DNA of 64,000 nt from Chiua virens (Eukaryota; Basidiomycota; Agaricomycetes; Boletales; Boletaceae), in NCBI GenBank assembly GCA_019787685.1, contig JAHNUO010000013.1:62001-126000 (forward strand), written 5' to 3'. Position 1 is the first letter of the stretch, and each line of letters starts with the position of its first letter. Shown here piece after piece: positions 45,978 through 59,451 of this stretch. The notes beneath the pieces were generated by a model that was given only the letters and a program-made list of their open reading frames with translations, was not told where the DNA came from and searched no databases. A program made the position numbers and the translations under genes.

Positions 45978-48380
45978 TCAAGGAAGTGCAAGCCAAGCGG
46001 CAAGCAACTTCGGGAAGTTCGGCGTTCCGAGACCCGTGACGGGATCCCAGCCGACTGACGCGTTGTACCCGTTAGTCCCGCACCCCGGATTGTCTCCCAT
46101 CGTAATATCGTTGAAAGCACCAGCAAAGGCAGAGGAGTAGATCTACGGGAAAAAGCTGGTCACGACGTGCAATGGTCACTAGGGCACAACAACACCGACC
46201 GTTGGGTTGATGAATCCGATAGTCGATTTGCCAGCTGCAAGACGAGCATCGTTGATCATGGTAAAAATTGCCCCGCTAACTGGAGAAGAGCAAGACGTTC
46301 CATAAACGAGCTCAAATTCGCCATCGATCTACGTCCCCCAGATGGTCCGGGGATGTGAGCTCGACCATTGAGCCAAACAAGAATAGGCAACATACAGCAA
46401 CGATGTAGTTTGCTCCGTTAGCGGAAATGTCAGGGTAAGCACGAGACTGTATATTTGTTTAGCCTCCTCAATTAGGAGGCAAATAAGCACATACCTGCCC
46501 AGTGGAATTCCAGATGTCGGATGGGTAGTCAGGGTAGTAGTTAGTCAGGTAGTATTCGACTGCCGTCTTCTGGTAATCGGGCATAGCAAAGTAGTTGCTC
46601 CATCCACCACCGGAGTAGATGACCTCCTCACAAGCCGTTTCGGGCTCGTAGACCGTTGACCCGGCTGGGACCATAGTGGCGCCGACGGAAGTGATATAAG
46701 GACAAGTTCCAGGGAAAGATGGGTCGAACATCGTCCCATTCGTAGTTTGGGACCCTGTGCATGAATACACACTAAGAACAACATCAAAAAAAGAACAATG
46801 AATTTCATACCGTCAGAGTTCAAGCAGAGGCCTCCATTACCGGCGACACCATAGTCACCTGAGCTATACAGGATGGTAACACCCATGAGTCCAAGTTTGG
46901 CGTACTCTGCACACTGGCGGGCAGTATAGAACGCGGTGAGGTCAGCTTCGTCGTATCCATATGAGGTCGAAATGACATTGGATAACGGAGCGGTTCCGCA
47001 CGCTTCGGGACCTTCAATGATGCGTAGGTAAGCTACCCAGTGAAAATAATCTATGTGCTTATTGACCGTCATATCCACCGGTGGCAGGGTCAGGGTATGT
47101 GGCGTCTTGGGTCGGGTCGTCACCACCCTCAAAAGTGCAGTAAGATGCGTCGAGAGCGTCGAGGAAGTTGTTGAACGAAGCACCTGAGAAATGACATGAA
47201 TTTCGATGAAAAGTACGAGATAACGATGACTAACCCTCAACCATGTCACCAGCTTGGTATAAAGTCACCGTTTGTGATGGCCCAACGAGACCCATACCAT
47301 ATTGAAGGTCAAGATTAGATTCGCCATTGTACTCGAAACCTTGATACTCAGTTTGTGCATAACCTGAGTAGAAAGTAAGACCAATGCACAATTTTGTATC
47401 ACGTGTACTGTTACCTCCGTCAATCGAAACCATATACGGCGAATTTCCGTAGAGAGTGGGAGAAAAGTTCCCAAAGAATATATCCAGATCAGTCTGAAGG
47501 TAAGCCTGCGGGGTGTATTCCACTGGGGTGTATACATATCTCAACGCGCGGTAAAATTTGGCGGGGTATCCGCTTACCAATTCCGTAGCTGTTTGAGCCG
47601 TACGCACTAGGGGTGTCATTAAGTCCATAGAGCGCGCGCAAGCAGTCGAGCGTAATGTATTCGTCGCAGGTAGAAAGGTCGGTTGGAAGTGCAGAGCTCA
47701 ACTTTCCAGCGGTCTTGGGTCCAACACCTGCACCAGGCTGACCGACAGAGCGGGCGGGCTCGATGCTATCACGACGCGTCAGCTTCGCGTCGAAGTGCAC
47801 ACTGGGGAGGACAAAGTCCACATGAGGGGCAATGTTCTCAGGCAGGTGATATGCTTCACAAGCTATGTGTTCGATCATCAGCCATCGTGTAAGAGATGAT
47901 CTCTGAAATCCACCGACCGACGTGCTCCTTTCCTGAATTATGTCCATAGAAGTTGTACTCTGCTTGAAGGAGACGCTCTGCCTCTTCGACAGTGCTGGTC
48001 ACTTCAATCCAACCCTTGCTTGACGTCAATCGAATGCGATTGCTCTCTACACCACTCTGCATGAGCCACGATCGAACCGCCTCGATCGTCTCATCGCTGG
48101 GTGCGAACATGTCAACGACATCACCCGCAGACCAGTGTTTTCCATATTTTTCGGACTGGGGGTGCGACACCTCCATGAGGTATTTCCCAATGTCGTCGAT
48201 GTTCCTCTGGGCGAGGGCAAAACGCAAAGGAATACGTGAGCTAGGATCATGCCTGCGTTTCAAAGTCCAGCCTGCGGGGACATGCGTGCGCTTCTCATGG
48301 AGGACGTAAGGAGAGAGGGCAGGTCCAGCAGCAGCAAGGAGGCCCAGACTAAGGACGACCAGTGATAGGAGGGACTTCAT
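45978..48380 (-). CDS. Secreted sedolisin (S53) tripeptidyl-peptidase-type protease
   Basis: The start [19 protein letters not shown] is a clear signal peptide. A pro-kumamolisin-type prodomain follows ([40 protein letters not shown]). The protease domain, in about ten exons, shows [11 protein letters not shown], the catalytic Glu/Asp block [65 protein letters not shown] and the catalytic Ser in [10 protein letters not shown]. The C-terminal calcium-binding part includes [15 protein letters not shown] and VTGLGTPNF, and the stop TGA is at 45978-45980. All catalytic residues are present. Sedolisins cleave proteins at acid pH outside the cell for nutrition. A small in-frame extension or skipped bases around 47090 need an intron near GGYDG. 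Confidence 0.88.
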
Positions 48381-51300
48381 GTCAGAGCGACAGTACTAGG
48401 ACGTCGTGACAGTATATTGGAGGGGATTTTATGCGAAGGTGGTGGGACAAATTTGACCGCAGCAGTGTGGTCTCGTGCAGACAGCATGGTCCCGTGCAAA
48501 TAAGTCGATAGTCTCCTGACATCATCTGGGAGTTCATGCATATTTAGGACGCGTGGTCTCGTGAGGAGTAGTGTCTCGCACTTACGACACGGTGAGTTGC
48601 ATTGCCAAGTAACGATGAACTAAGAATAGCGTCTGAGATAGCAGGGCGAGAGCCCGAAGTCCTGTACCAAATACCTTGGTTGGAATCTGCAACTCGAATG
48701 GTGGACGATTGTCCCGAAGCTTCCTAGAATGGTCGTTGTCTTGCTTTGTTCCGTGAGAGATGAAGTGGCGGCGTCAGCTCCGAGTACTCGCTGAGTGACT
48801 TGATATTTAACTCGACGTACCATGTCTGCGTAGTTACTACTAATCATCTTTGCTGCCAGTGTCCTCCAAGATCCGAGTCCCAGTCAACGACATAGCTTGC
48901 AATGACATTGTGCAGGCTACACAATGCCAAGAGACTGCGTGAATACGTCACAACTAGTAGCAAGCCTGGCCATACAGTCTGACCCCCCGAAGTGAGTCGA
49001 AATATCAAAAGTCCGGTTATAACAAGTATTGCTACCATGCTTTCACACTGGGAGCGCGGCAGTGAATTTTGAAGTGACCAGCCGGAGCCACGAGCCATGC
49101 TGTCAAGACTGAGGCCTGAGGATGAGGGCGACCGTTGAATAAGGAACTTGAAGGAGTGATAGAGGGATACATAAGATAGCTTAACTACAATCCTCCCGTA
49201 CACTGGCACATGGCGGGCAGAAAAGACAGTAGGTATTGGTATTGTTGAGTGTGCATGTAGGTGTTGCGTGGCGTGCGTCTATACCTACGAAACCGTTTCG
49301 AAACCCTGTAAAAAGGATATTGATAGCTGATCAGAAAATAGACTTACATGTAATCGACGATCTGAACGAGAGAGGACCGCTGGAAAGATACATATAGTTA
49401 TTACGTAAATGAGTGAACGTCCAATTAGGGGCGAAGTGGCTGTGAGCGCTGGAAGTTTGAACTCTCCGTGACCAATCGCGTACGACAAGGCGACAAGCTG
49501 GCCATAATGCGTCTACCTATGAGATTGCACTCGCAGTTATACGGTTTTTGATTTTCCTATCCAACCGGTACCGTATTTTTAAATTGCATATACTAGCTCA
49601 GCTCCTATCTCTCGACTTCGAAGTCTCGAGTGTCAGCCCACCGGATAGCTATCCATGTGCGTTCCCTGGTTTACTTCACACGCAACGCTGTCACATTATC
49701 ATCTGATAGCACTATATTCCAGAAACCATTAATCATGTCAACACCCCCAATAACAAATGGCATACCCGTATCGCTCTCATAGTCGGCCAGTTTGGGTATG
49801 TCGTCACATACCTTCACCCTCTTCCATCCATAGTGTTATTGATGGACCATGAAATCAATAGTTCCTACCAGCTCCAAGGTGCGAGAGGAGTGTGATCACC
49901 ACACGATTTGATTGAAGGCTTGGATGCCACCATTTGTTGTCATTGATCGCTGGGGATTTGAAGGAATCAGCCACAGTGGTCGTGTATGGTTCTTATTCTC
50001 CGCCACGTCGCTGATACCTCTAGGAACCGAAGGAGATCCGTCCTTACGGAGTTGGAATCACGATGTTCGGCGTATCTTACGAACTCATTCCCAAACAGAT
50101 GATCAAGCGGATTCTAGTCACTTTGGTCATGATCTATGAATTCGCAGAAGCCATATCCTGAGAAAGACGACCGGCCAGATAAGATCGGTGAGAAGAGACT
50201 GCGGACGTTATACGCGCGGTGATCGTGCGCACCTACCATCATCTCGGTTTCGTATACATTTACCTTCTACTGCCTAGTTTTCTTTCATAATTTCCAGATC
50301 TTCGACAACGTGGCCAGACCAAGCGGCCCGGTTGTTGGCTCCGGGTAACACAGCTTGAATGAGAGATACGCAAGCCAAGTCAACACACATCTCGCTTCGA
50401 ATAAAACAAAGGAACTCGCTTCCAGGGCAGTCTGTTCACCATCACCCAGCCCAAAAGGCATGCACGAAAAGGGATTTTAAATCCCACCTCGGAAAACTGT
50501 GTCTTTCGGATACCGGGACCGTCATCCGTATCTTGTAAGATGCATCCACGCACGTTAGGCGCGACGCACCGATGGCTAAGTTGTGGCAGTGAATAGGCAC
50601 GCATGAGCAACAGGATACGTGAGGAGACAACGCACCATACGATCAACATACGTATACAGGTGTGGGAAGACAGAATCTCACACATTGCTGGCGCTGAGAG
50701 GTGAGATTAGCATCGGCAACAATACGCGTCGAGGTTCACCTTCAGAGGACAAAAGTATCACTGAAATGTTGGAAATGTTGGCGTAGAGCGGTTTAGTTTG
50801 GTGAGCACTTCAACTACTTGACGCGACCATCATGGTATCACCATCTGTGTCCAGGATTGACTGATTGCGGCCGTTGACAAGCTGAATCGAACTGGGCCGT
50901 ATGTTGACTATACCTTCGACGAGAAACTTCGAGAGGAAAGAATTATCTTGCTTTGCAAGGTCTCTTCGCAAGGTCTCTTCGCACTGCGAGTTTCAAAGTT
51001 CGCAGCCTCGGGAAATTAGGCTAATCACGTGATTGATAACGAGGCTTTATTGCTCTCCGGACAACAGCTTGACTTGACAAATTGTGGCACGATCACCGAC
51101 CCTGTCTTGTCTCGGATTTGTCCTTGGCAGATTCCGACTCATGTTGCTACCCGGAACTAACAACGAATTGCGTGTATGTCTCACATTTCACTGTCTGCTA
51201 ATGATTCAAGATTTGAATTTGCCGCTGGCATGGACCGAAATTCACCTTATTTGCCAAGATAATACATGGACCCGACATATCGAAACAGCTTGATTTCGCA

Positions 51301-52222
51301 GCGAGTACCAATCGACCGCAGAACACGTTGCAACGGTTAGGCGACCGGGCTATGCGACGCGACGGGCTATCCCTGCATAATCAGCCTGAATCGCCGACAT
51401 AAGACCGCATTCATATCTTTTCAAAAAGGCAAACCTTGGCGCCAGGGGAAGCACAGGACGAAGTCTCAAATGAGCTCGGGATCACCCTGTGCTGAATGAT
51501 CAGCATGGACTCAAGCGCTCATTGGTCGGCTTTGATAGGAAAGATCTACAGTCTATGTAGCCGCATCGACGATCGTGCGGGTGCAATCCCCCGTCCCAGT
51601 TTGGCGTCGGGATCCAGACTCGACAACGTCCCTGGGGCTCCTTTCTCGGCTCTGAAATGGCAGTTGGACGACAGTCTGTCGGTGGCCTGTGGCGTCTGTG
51701 CCTTGAGTGAACAAGGCGGACATGGGAAGATAAGATAAGTATGCACAGGGTGCGAGAGACACGGAGTGGGTCGGCAGGATATAACAACCGACCTTGCCGT
51801 GGCATGTCACATACAAGGGTATAGTGACCCGACTCCGACCGGTGAGAATCCAGCTTCCAAGTGATCTCCGACGTGGTGCGGTGCATGGAAGACGGCGAAC
51901 AAGGGACGGCATCGAATACATGAAGACGAGAAGGCTACTATAAGAAGCTGGATGGGGACGGGGAGGTAGATATAATGTGACCCACACGATACGTTGGATG
52001 GGAATAGCACATGGGACGGGCAGACGAGTCCGTGGGGAGAGTAGGCTCGTATGTTTCAACTGTCAGACGTCGTGCTTCCGAGCTCATGTGGGACGTTTAA
52101 TACTTTCCTTGAGTGATGTAGATTATTATCTCGCCACCGGGCTGATGGAGAACTCTAGTGGTATCGGTGAGCTTTCTTGTTATCATTAGACGAGATCTAG
52201 ATTACGTTGTGCAACGTGTTTG
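48381..52222. other. Long gene-poor interval with weak hydrophobic frames
   Basis: I can support no gene in this 3.8 kb. Minus-strand frames at 50380-50685, 49285-49488, 48844-49209 and 48620-48847 contain hydrophobic stretches (RMLIVWCVVSSRILLLMRAYS, MVAILVITGLLIFRL). Read in order they could be relics of one multi-helix membrane protein, but frames do not join cleanly. A 14-base unit around GCAAGGTCTCTTC is repeated in tandem at about 50957-50984. Confidence 0.35.
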
Positions 52223-53642
52223 ATGACTTCCCACCCGCCGTATAGCTTTGTTTTGATTTTGATTGCTCAGTTTGTTGTTTGCTGCGCATTCGGCGCGCCC
52301 AAGGACGAATATCTCAACGTCGTCCCTCGCCATCGTTGTCCCACAGGCTGCGCCAGCGAGTCTTTCCCTTTTTCCCCCTTTTTTCACTTTTCATTTCCGT
52401 TTTTCTCCTTTGACTTCTGTCCATGTCCTCCAACGCTTCCTCCCCAGGCTCGTCGGCGCAGGCGACCACCTCAAGCCCTGGTACTTCGTTTTCTTCTTCT
52501 CAGCCTTTCTCTAATCCTACTCAAGTTTCATCCACTAACGATCCATCTACGTCTCCAGCATCTTCACCCACTCCTACCTCAACCCCTTCCCCCTCCACTA
52601 GCTCACCCACTCCGACCACCCAAGCCACTACTCCCGCATCAAGCCCCGCACAATCAACATCCCCCGCTGCTCAGACTACTCCTTCATCCCAAGCAGCTTC
52701 AGCTTCAGCATCCTCCACCTCTGCTTCCGCTGCCACAACACCCGCCAGCACCACAAGCCTCTTCACCTCACAGGTTGCGACAACCCTATTGTGTGTTTCT
52801 TTCCTTTCGCTTTCGGTTCTGCTCTTGACCATCCTTTCCCAAGGTCAACCGACTCAGGTGGTTCCATCGTCTATGTGACCTCCACTGTTCCCGAAGTCTT
52901 CTCTACTTCCGTCAGTACCACCGGCTCGAGTGGCGGTGGTAGCACTTCTCACACCAGCGTCATTGTCGGCGCCGTCGTCGGCGGTGTTGCCGGCCTCGCC
53001 ATTCTAGTCTTGTTAATCTTCTGTATCAGAAGACGGACTCGCAAAGACGATTTCGACGGCAACTTCGATCCAGACCGTGTCATCGGCCACGCCGAAGGCG
53101 GTACTGGTGGCACACTTCCTAATGTCGACCTCGCCGATGAGGTGACGCCTTTCCCTCGTCCTTACTCTGACCACGGTAGCATGCGTCAGTACGGTGACTC
53201 GCCGTATCTCGCACTTCCTTCGTCAGTCACGAGTGGACAGACCAGCAGCGACTTCTATCCGCCTGGGGCTACCTCACCGACGTTGGATGCACAGCCTAGA
53301 CAGTATATGAAGACTGGCTTCGCCCCACCTCCATCGGCAGGTTATGTCCCTCCTGACATGCGTGGTGGAGGCCCCGGGGAGTGGAGTACTCGTTCCGGAG
53401 GTTCACCACCGCCCTCGACGGTCAGTTACAACACGTCGTCGTCTGCTCGGGGTACCAAAGAACGGGAGGCAATGGGTCGTGGTGGACAGGGCACAGGGCT
53501 GACCCTCGCAACGCAGCCAGAGGACGCGGAGGGCAGTGGGGATGTCGTGGTGCATCAAGATGCTGGAAGGGCACCAACCGGGGAACATGTGCCCCCTCCG
53601 ACGGAAATCCCACCCGCATACGAGTCTATTCGGCAAGACTGA
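52223..53642 (+). CDS. Ser/Thr-rich single-pass membrane protein with signal peptide
   Basis: An N-terminal exon starting MTSHPPYSFVLILIAQFVVCCAFGA looks like a signal peptide. A frame change, probably an intron inside 52350-52450, leads to about 120 residues of Ser/Thr/Pro (SSPGSSAQATTSSPG ... STTSLFTSQ). An intron with donor GTGTGT near 52792 joins to STDSGGSIVYVTSTVPE. Then come a Gly/Ser hinge, one membrane helix (SVIVGAVVGGVAGLAILVLLIF), the stop-transfer CIRRRTRKDD and a 200-residue tail with Pro/Ser/Tyr. TGA at 53640-53642 ends the frame. The design matches the gene at 1-1088. Such proteins are candidate wall-stress sensors or adhesins; the class is common in mushrooms and poorly studied. 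The first intron is uncertain; a start at 52423 would give a version without signal peptide. Confidence 0.65.
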
Positions 53643-54700
53643 ACGTGAATACCTGATGAATCTATCATCCATGTCAGTTTGTTTTCCCACCATTTGTCTT
53701 CAAGGAAAGGTCGCTTCGCGTTTACATTTTGCTTGCGCTCTGCACGGGCCGCCTTTTATTGGACTTTCCCTTTCTTGTTGACGAACTCCAATGTGGACGG
53801 ACTGATATATCTGGATACTACTCGTTCACAGACTCATTGAACGGGGAAACCTCCTTTTGTGTGCATACCTTGGTGTCTCTTCTCTTTTGTTACATGCTTA
53901 CGCTCATAGTCAACGTTTGCTCATGATGCCCCGTGCCAGCGTACTTATAATACCGTATCACTGAAAAGCACGTTTGATCTTAGTATCCCATCACATGTGC
54001 ATTTCCCCGCCACTTCATGTTTACTTGCTTCAACCTAGTCTTTCTATTCTAAAGCCTGCCTTCTTACTTTTTGCAGTTCTTTCGTGCCCGTAACGTTCTT
54101 GCTGCCTTGATTGACAGCTTGTCGAATGCCTCGTTGTCGCACTTGTTATACGGCTCCAGGTTTTGAAAGTGCCGGCTGGGTCATGATTCCCCGGATGGTA
54201 TAATGACTCATCGCGCCACCTCCACGGGCCTGTTGTGCCTGATACGATCGAAGCTTCTGCCAACCCTGCAGAAATGCATGCTGGACACGATCGTCTCATC
54301 AGGGTCGCGTCCGGTACCTGTATCTTCTTTCCTTCTTTTGATCGGTTAACCTTGGACCACCCCTATCTACCATGATGCTTGTACGTCGTGTATCATTGTA
54401 CCACCAAGTCCCCACATCCAAGTCCGTGGACTCTGGGATGTGAAAAATAAACTAACTGAAGGGCGTTTTCACACGTTTTTCGCATGCACATTGCACACTG
54501 CAGGACAGAATAGTTCAGCCAATTTGACATGTCCATGGTTCCTGGGAGGCTGGGTCGCACAGCCTGAGGTATGTACGTTTGCAAGCTGTCAGTCGAATCC
54601 AAAATTGTCAAGTGTCCGAGAGTGCCTTTGTCAAGCTTCAAGGCTGTACAAGTCTATGAGACCATATTTGCTATGACAAAGTTTATTGTATCTGATCGAG
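53643..54700. other. Intergenic region, no gene seen
   Basis: Downstream of the membrane-protein gene. Open frames are short and lack motifs. Confidence 0.45.
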
Positions 54701-54794
54701 AGGCTGTTGTGGTCTAGATTCAGATAATCACGGTAATCATGTGTGCTGGTGTCCCAGGGAACCGTCTGAGGATCGGTGCATGTCGTATTAGTAG

Positions 54795-56530
54795 TCAGTC
54801 ATTATCCACACCAAAGTTCTACCTTGTCCACCAGGGGGTTCCCACTTCGCCCCTCTCTCTGCCAGTGCCTGGGACGAGCTTGGTCAGTTTGGCGCTCTGT
54901 ATGATGAGAACTGCATTCATGATTCAGAGAGGTCTCACGGTGGCTGGTATGCCACCATGTACACAGGTACTACGGTCTGTCCTTTCACTGTGAGCTTCCC
55001 GAACCCATGGTTGTACTATGAACACCACTCGATCATGACCGATTGTGTCAGCATCTGGAAGTCATGCGTGTATTCTGGCATTGAGAATGAGAACTGTGTA
55101 TCGCTCGGTTTCTCCCACTCCTGAAGGCCTGAGCCGGGGCTTTTAAATTGGACCAGGGCTGCCAGATCTCCAGGAAGTGTCTCGATACAAACACAACCAA
55201 ATACATTGAACTTGAAGCATGGCCTACTAGACCTACTTGCCACGATAATCCGGGGTCCATCCGTTTGAAACATACAGATGTACAGGTTTGGTGAGCCCAT
55301 TGCCCACATTGAGGAGTCTTCACTCATCAGATCCAACAGACTCTGATATGACATCCACGTTGCACCAGTATGTCGCGGTTCCTTAACCAGTGACACCTGG
55401 ACGTTGCAAGGGTCACCACATTCTCGATCTTCCATTCGACTAGCACGAGGCAATGCAGCACAAAAACTCGTATACCCTTCGTTTATAATATTTGGGTATG
55501 TTGACCATATTGTCAGACGACCCACCCAACCCTCCATCACTCCCACTATTTGTTGATTGGTGAACCAACACTGTCCCATCTCAAGGACGTTGGCTTGGAA
55601 CAGAATACTTCTGATAACTATGCTGGCAGGGTCAGTATACTACTGTCCAGTGCGTGGACCTAGCGATGACAGTTCGAGGAAGCTCAAAGTGTGCATCAAT
55701 GGCGCCTCGAATAAGTTTGGCGTCAAGGTGATGTTATCAATTGGTCTCAAGATTTCTTGAATTCTCATGCGATCTTGAACTTTACCTGATCATAAGTACA
55801 ACTATTGTCGAACTTCATAGTCACATCACAAAGAACGATAGACAGCTCATTTTTTACAGCAGTGGGCTGGGCACAAGCGTCAAGGCTCCCAAATGCTCAT
55901 TGTGTGATCCATTCTCTAACTTCATTGACATGGGTATAGGCCGGTACGTCGTTATAGCTCTTTATGGTAGATGATTCTATTTTGAAGTAGGCACCTAGAT
56001 AAAATCATCACGACTTCGTGCAGCTGGCTCTCTGACAATTACCAGGCTGGTGATGAGATCTTTCTGTTTGGTGAAGTACTTCGGGATACTATGCTGTTCG
56101 CTTAGCATATTTCTCATTTGACCCGAGATCTTAGGCTTCTCATGAGGTGCTTACCAAGTTCGAGCACTTGCGAGCATGGTCACTCGAGTGAGCAGATTTC
56201 GCGAATACTCTTGTACTAATTGTCTCATTTTAAACTCGGAAATTTTGGACTGCTTAACTTCATACATGTGAGTTTCCTCCCCTACAGAGTCTGTGTGGAC
56301 ATGGGTTCGAACTGAACAGGCCTTCCTGGATTTGGTTGGTGACTATTATGGCGGGTTCAACTTGATACCTGACGGTTCGCGTAAAGGTGTGTCCCTCGTT
56401 CTCTGTGCATGGCGCAAGGAGGGTGAAGCGATGGGCATACCATTGTCTGCAGAAACGAGGCCCAGAATAGTGCTTGCAACCAAGATCACGCCAGCTTGTC
56501 GGCTGGAAGCAGACTCAACAGATTGTTGAC
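54795..56530 (+). other. Unrecognised coding-like stretches, possibly a decayed gene
   Basis: A 109-codon open frame (54795-55121) reads well as protein (HFAPLSASAWDELGQFG, ALYDENCIHDSERSHGGWY) and ends at TGA 55122. A later plus frame at 55557-55760 holds KFGVKVMLSIG, and 56293-56529 reads LVGDYYGGFNLIPDGS. GVKVMLSIG is the kind of strand seen in GH18 chitinase barrels, but the catalytic DxxDxDxE motif is not visible. The pieces lie in different frames without good splice sites. A longer minus-strand frame (55016-55579) overlaps and could be the real one. I cannot decide. Confidence 0.25.
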
Positions 56531-56607
56531 CATGGCGTCACGCAGATCAACTAGGCAGTCAAATCGTAGACAGTCCCGTCAAGTATCAAGTCTGCAAAAT
56601 TTTCTGA

Positions 56608-56961
56608 TTAATCTAGCTTACCTTCCGGATCCTCAGTGAAGAATTGCAAGATTTCCATCGCTGCCCTTTGCATGTTCCGATTTGGAGTACGCAATACTTT
56701 CACCAGGTCTGAAACCATCTCCGATCTTTCGCCAGTCGGAAGCACTGAAACCACAAATTGACGCATTGCTGATCCCAACAACAACTTGCAGATAGTGTAA
56801 AGCCGCGTCCGTGTAAGAGATCGATCATTTTGCACCGTTACGGTGACGCCGATAGCTGCGATAGGGTCATAACGGCACCCGTATTCTGTGATTTGTCTGG
56901 TAACTATCACGGTGGGTTTAACTGAATCTGATACACGACGAAAATGATTGCCCAACCACAT
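56608..56961 (-). pseudogene. ARM/HEAT-repeat-like fragment
   Basis: The leftward frame ends in SDLVKVLRTPNRNMQRAAMEI and LQFFTEDPE, which has the spacing of an armadillo repeat (two amphipathic helices with an R-A-A turn). A GTAAGC donor directly follows at about 56624, so this looks like one exon of a larger ARM protein. No adjacent exons with matching repeats are evident, and the rest of the frame is unlike any family I know. Probably a gene relic. Confidence 0.3.
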
Positions 56962-58091
56962 GTGCGTCCTCGTTTACCACTCCTTCCTTCCATTTCCGCT
57001 TTTGATTTTGTTTTAATCCCATCCGGATGTCATCATGATGACGTTTCGTGATTTCGTTACATACTAGATGAGGTGTGTGCGTCCGTCGGACGCATGATCA
57101 GAGTTATGCAAGCGCCTCAACCTGAGGCTGAGAGTGGTCCAGCAGGCCCAGGGAAACCACAGAACAAATAGCAGAAGGCAAGAAATCAAGTGGCCTGCAC
57201 GGGAGCCGTTCGAGATCAAGAAGACCAAGTCGAGAATGTACTGGATCGGGATGATGTTAAGTTATCCGGCGCTGTCGCAGGAAAGGCGCCAGAAATTATG
57301 GCAAGAGGAACGATATGCTGGCATTACTGTTGTTTTCGCGTGAGGTGGCACTATGGAAGATTTGTAAAAAAAAAACAGTCACAACTCGAGACGTGAATAA
57401 CACATTATACACCTCCGAGGTATTGGTATCATTCGATTCGAAATGAGCAGAGGAATGCATCCCGAGTCATCCGATAGACAAATGACAGGTTTTCGGGGGT
57501 ACCTGTAACAAGCTCTGACATTCCGAGAATTGGAAAGTGGTAGGATTGCATGACGAGCACAAGAAATTTGAGATATAGGTGGATGGGGCTCATGGGACTG
57601 GCCTCCTGATGAACCCGGGCATTCGTATTAATAGTACTATATAGGGGTGAACATATTTACAAGCCCAGAGTTTGAGAATTACATAAAATCTATTAGAAAG
57701 TATTCAAATCCGAGCGTTTGGCGCTCCATCAAAATGCCCGGCGAGCACGGTTCATCAATCGACGACTGGGGACACATCCGGAGGTGACAGTGACAGTGCC
57801 AGTGCCAGTGGTTTCTTCCATGAAATACATCATCACTTGTAACATCGTGGTCAAAAATAAAATTGACAGCACGGAAACCTTGCAATGCCAATATGGTACT
57901 AGAACTGTACTCATGTACCTAAGACGGGTGGCTGTGATAGGAGGTGCATGTGCATCCTTGCCGGATGACATCATGATCGTGTGAGTGCACGGCAGACGAA
58001 CTTGAACTCTACCCGATCCAAAAATTGATATATAACCCGCGTTTCAAGCTCACCGACATTCACAACAGACCACCGCTTGCACTGAATCAAA
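56962..58091. other. Intergenic region, no gene seen
   Basis: About 1.1 kb with short overlapping frames only. A run CAGTGACAGTGCCAGTGCCAGTGG lies at about 57787. The last 200 bases should be the promoter of the dehydrogenase gene. Confidence 0.45.
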
Positions 58092-59427
58092 ATGGTTTCC
58101 AACAGCACGGCCGTGCCAATGACGCAGAAAGCATGGATGGTCATGAAGCAGGGCAAACCCCGCGAGGCGTTGGAATTCAAGGTGGACGTTCCAGTCCCGA
58201 AACCCAAGGAGGGTGAAGTCCTCGTCAAAGTACACGCTGCGGCGCTCAATCCTGTGTGCGTCCCTGTGTTCGTTTTCACCCCCTTTGCTTACATGTGTCG
58301 CTTTTCAAATTAACAGAGGATGGAAAGTTATGGGTACATTGCCCAACATGTTGTCGAGGCGACCACATCCCCCAGAACATGATCTTGCGGGCGTGGTTGT
58401 CGACGCGAACGACACATCGTTCTCCAACGGCGACCAAGTTATTGGTTTTATTCCCGTTTGTAAGTCCCATTATTCCCTTTCTCGCACATTTGCTTCCTTA
58501 CTTATATCTCTCCAGCAGTCCAATTCAGCTCCCGCCAAGGCGCACTGGCGCAATACATCACCTTACCTGAAAACCATGTAACATTCAAACCCGCTAACCT
58601 CAAGTGGGAAGAATCCGCCGCCCTCCCCCTCGCCGCCCTGACAGCCTTGCAGTCCCTCCGTCTTGGGGGGTACGACCCTGCGCGTGCGCTAGACACCCCC
58701 ACACAACCACCAGCCGCCCAAGAGTCGGTCTTCATCAATGGAGGTTCAACAGCTGTTGGCATTTATGCCATCCAACTCGCCAAAGCCCTCTCGCTCCGCG
58801 TGACCGCGACAGCGTCTGCGCGAAACGAATCCTTCGTGCGCGGTGTTGGTGCGGATGTGTTTCTTGACTATACTGCCCGGCCTATCGCAGAGCAACTCGT
58901 TACAAACCCCCCGGAGCTGCGGTTTGGCATGGTGTTGGACGCGGCGGGATCGTTGGACACGGGACTGTATGTGAACTCGGGGACGTACGTGAAAAAAGGG
59001 GGCGTGTATGTGACGACGGGGCCTTGGCCCGATCGAGGAGGCTGGTTGGGTCTTATTTCACGGTGGACGTGCCCGTTGTTGAGACCGGCGCTTTTGGGAG
59101 GTGTGTCGACGCCATGGAAGTATGTTCTTTTTCATGCTTGGATTCCAATGTCTGGTTTGCTGAGAATGATCGAATTATTTCCCCTCTTGGACAGATTTGT
59201 GAATGTGGCGAATAGAAAGGAGGATATGAGGATGCTGTGTGCATTGATTGAACGAGGTGGGCTTTGATTACTCTGGCATGGTACATTGCTGACTCGGTAT
59301 TGTGCTGGAAACAGGTGCACTCCGTCCATATGTGGATTCGACATACGAATTTGGGTCGGCACTGGATGCATATGATAGGATATTGACAGGTCGGGCGACA
59401 GGCAAAGTGGTTGTCAAGGTCGAGTGA
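58092..59427 (+). CDS. Medium-chain dehydrogenase/reductase, zinc-free quinone/enoyl reductase-like
   Basis: Exons 58092-58255, 58317-58459, 58516-59256 and 59315-59427 join in phase to 386 residues. A GroES-like domain comes first (KPKEGEVLVKVHAAALNPVGWKV, PEHDLAGVVVDAN, FSNGDQVIGFIPV). The linker ALPLAALTALQSL leads to the NAD(P)-binding Rossmann motif GGSTAVGIYAIQLAK and TASARNESFVRGVGAD with DYTARP. The end ILTGRATGKVVVKVE is that of the family. No zinc-ligand Cys cluster is visible, so it belongs to the quinone-oxidoreductase/RTN4IP1-like MDR group. These reduce quinones, enones or similar using NADPH in the cytosol or mitochondria; the substrate is unknown. Confidence 0.85.
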
Positions 59428-59451
59428 TGCTGCGCTACAGCTGTCGTTCGG

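Noticed and set aside
55016..55579. A 187-codon minus-strand frame
   Set aside because: One frame of this length is expected by chance in 64 kb, no family is recognisable, and competing plus-strand frames overlap, so it was not called a gene.
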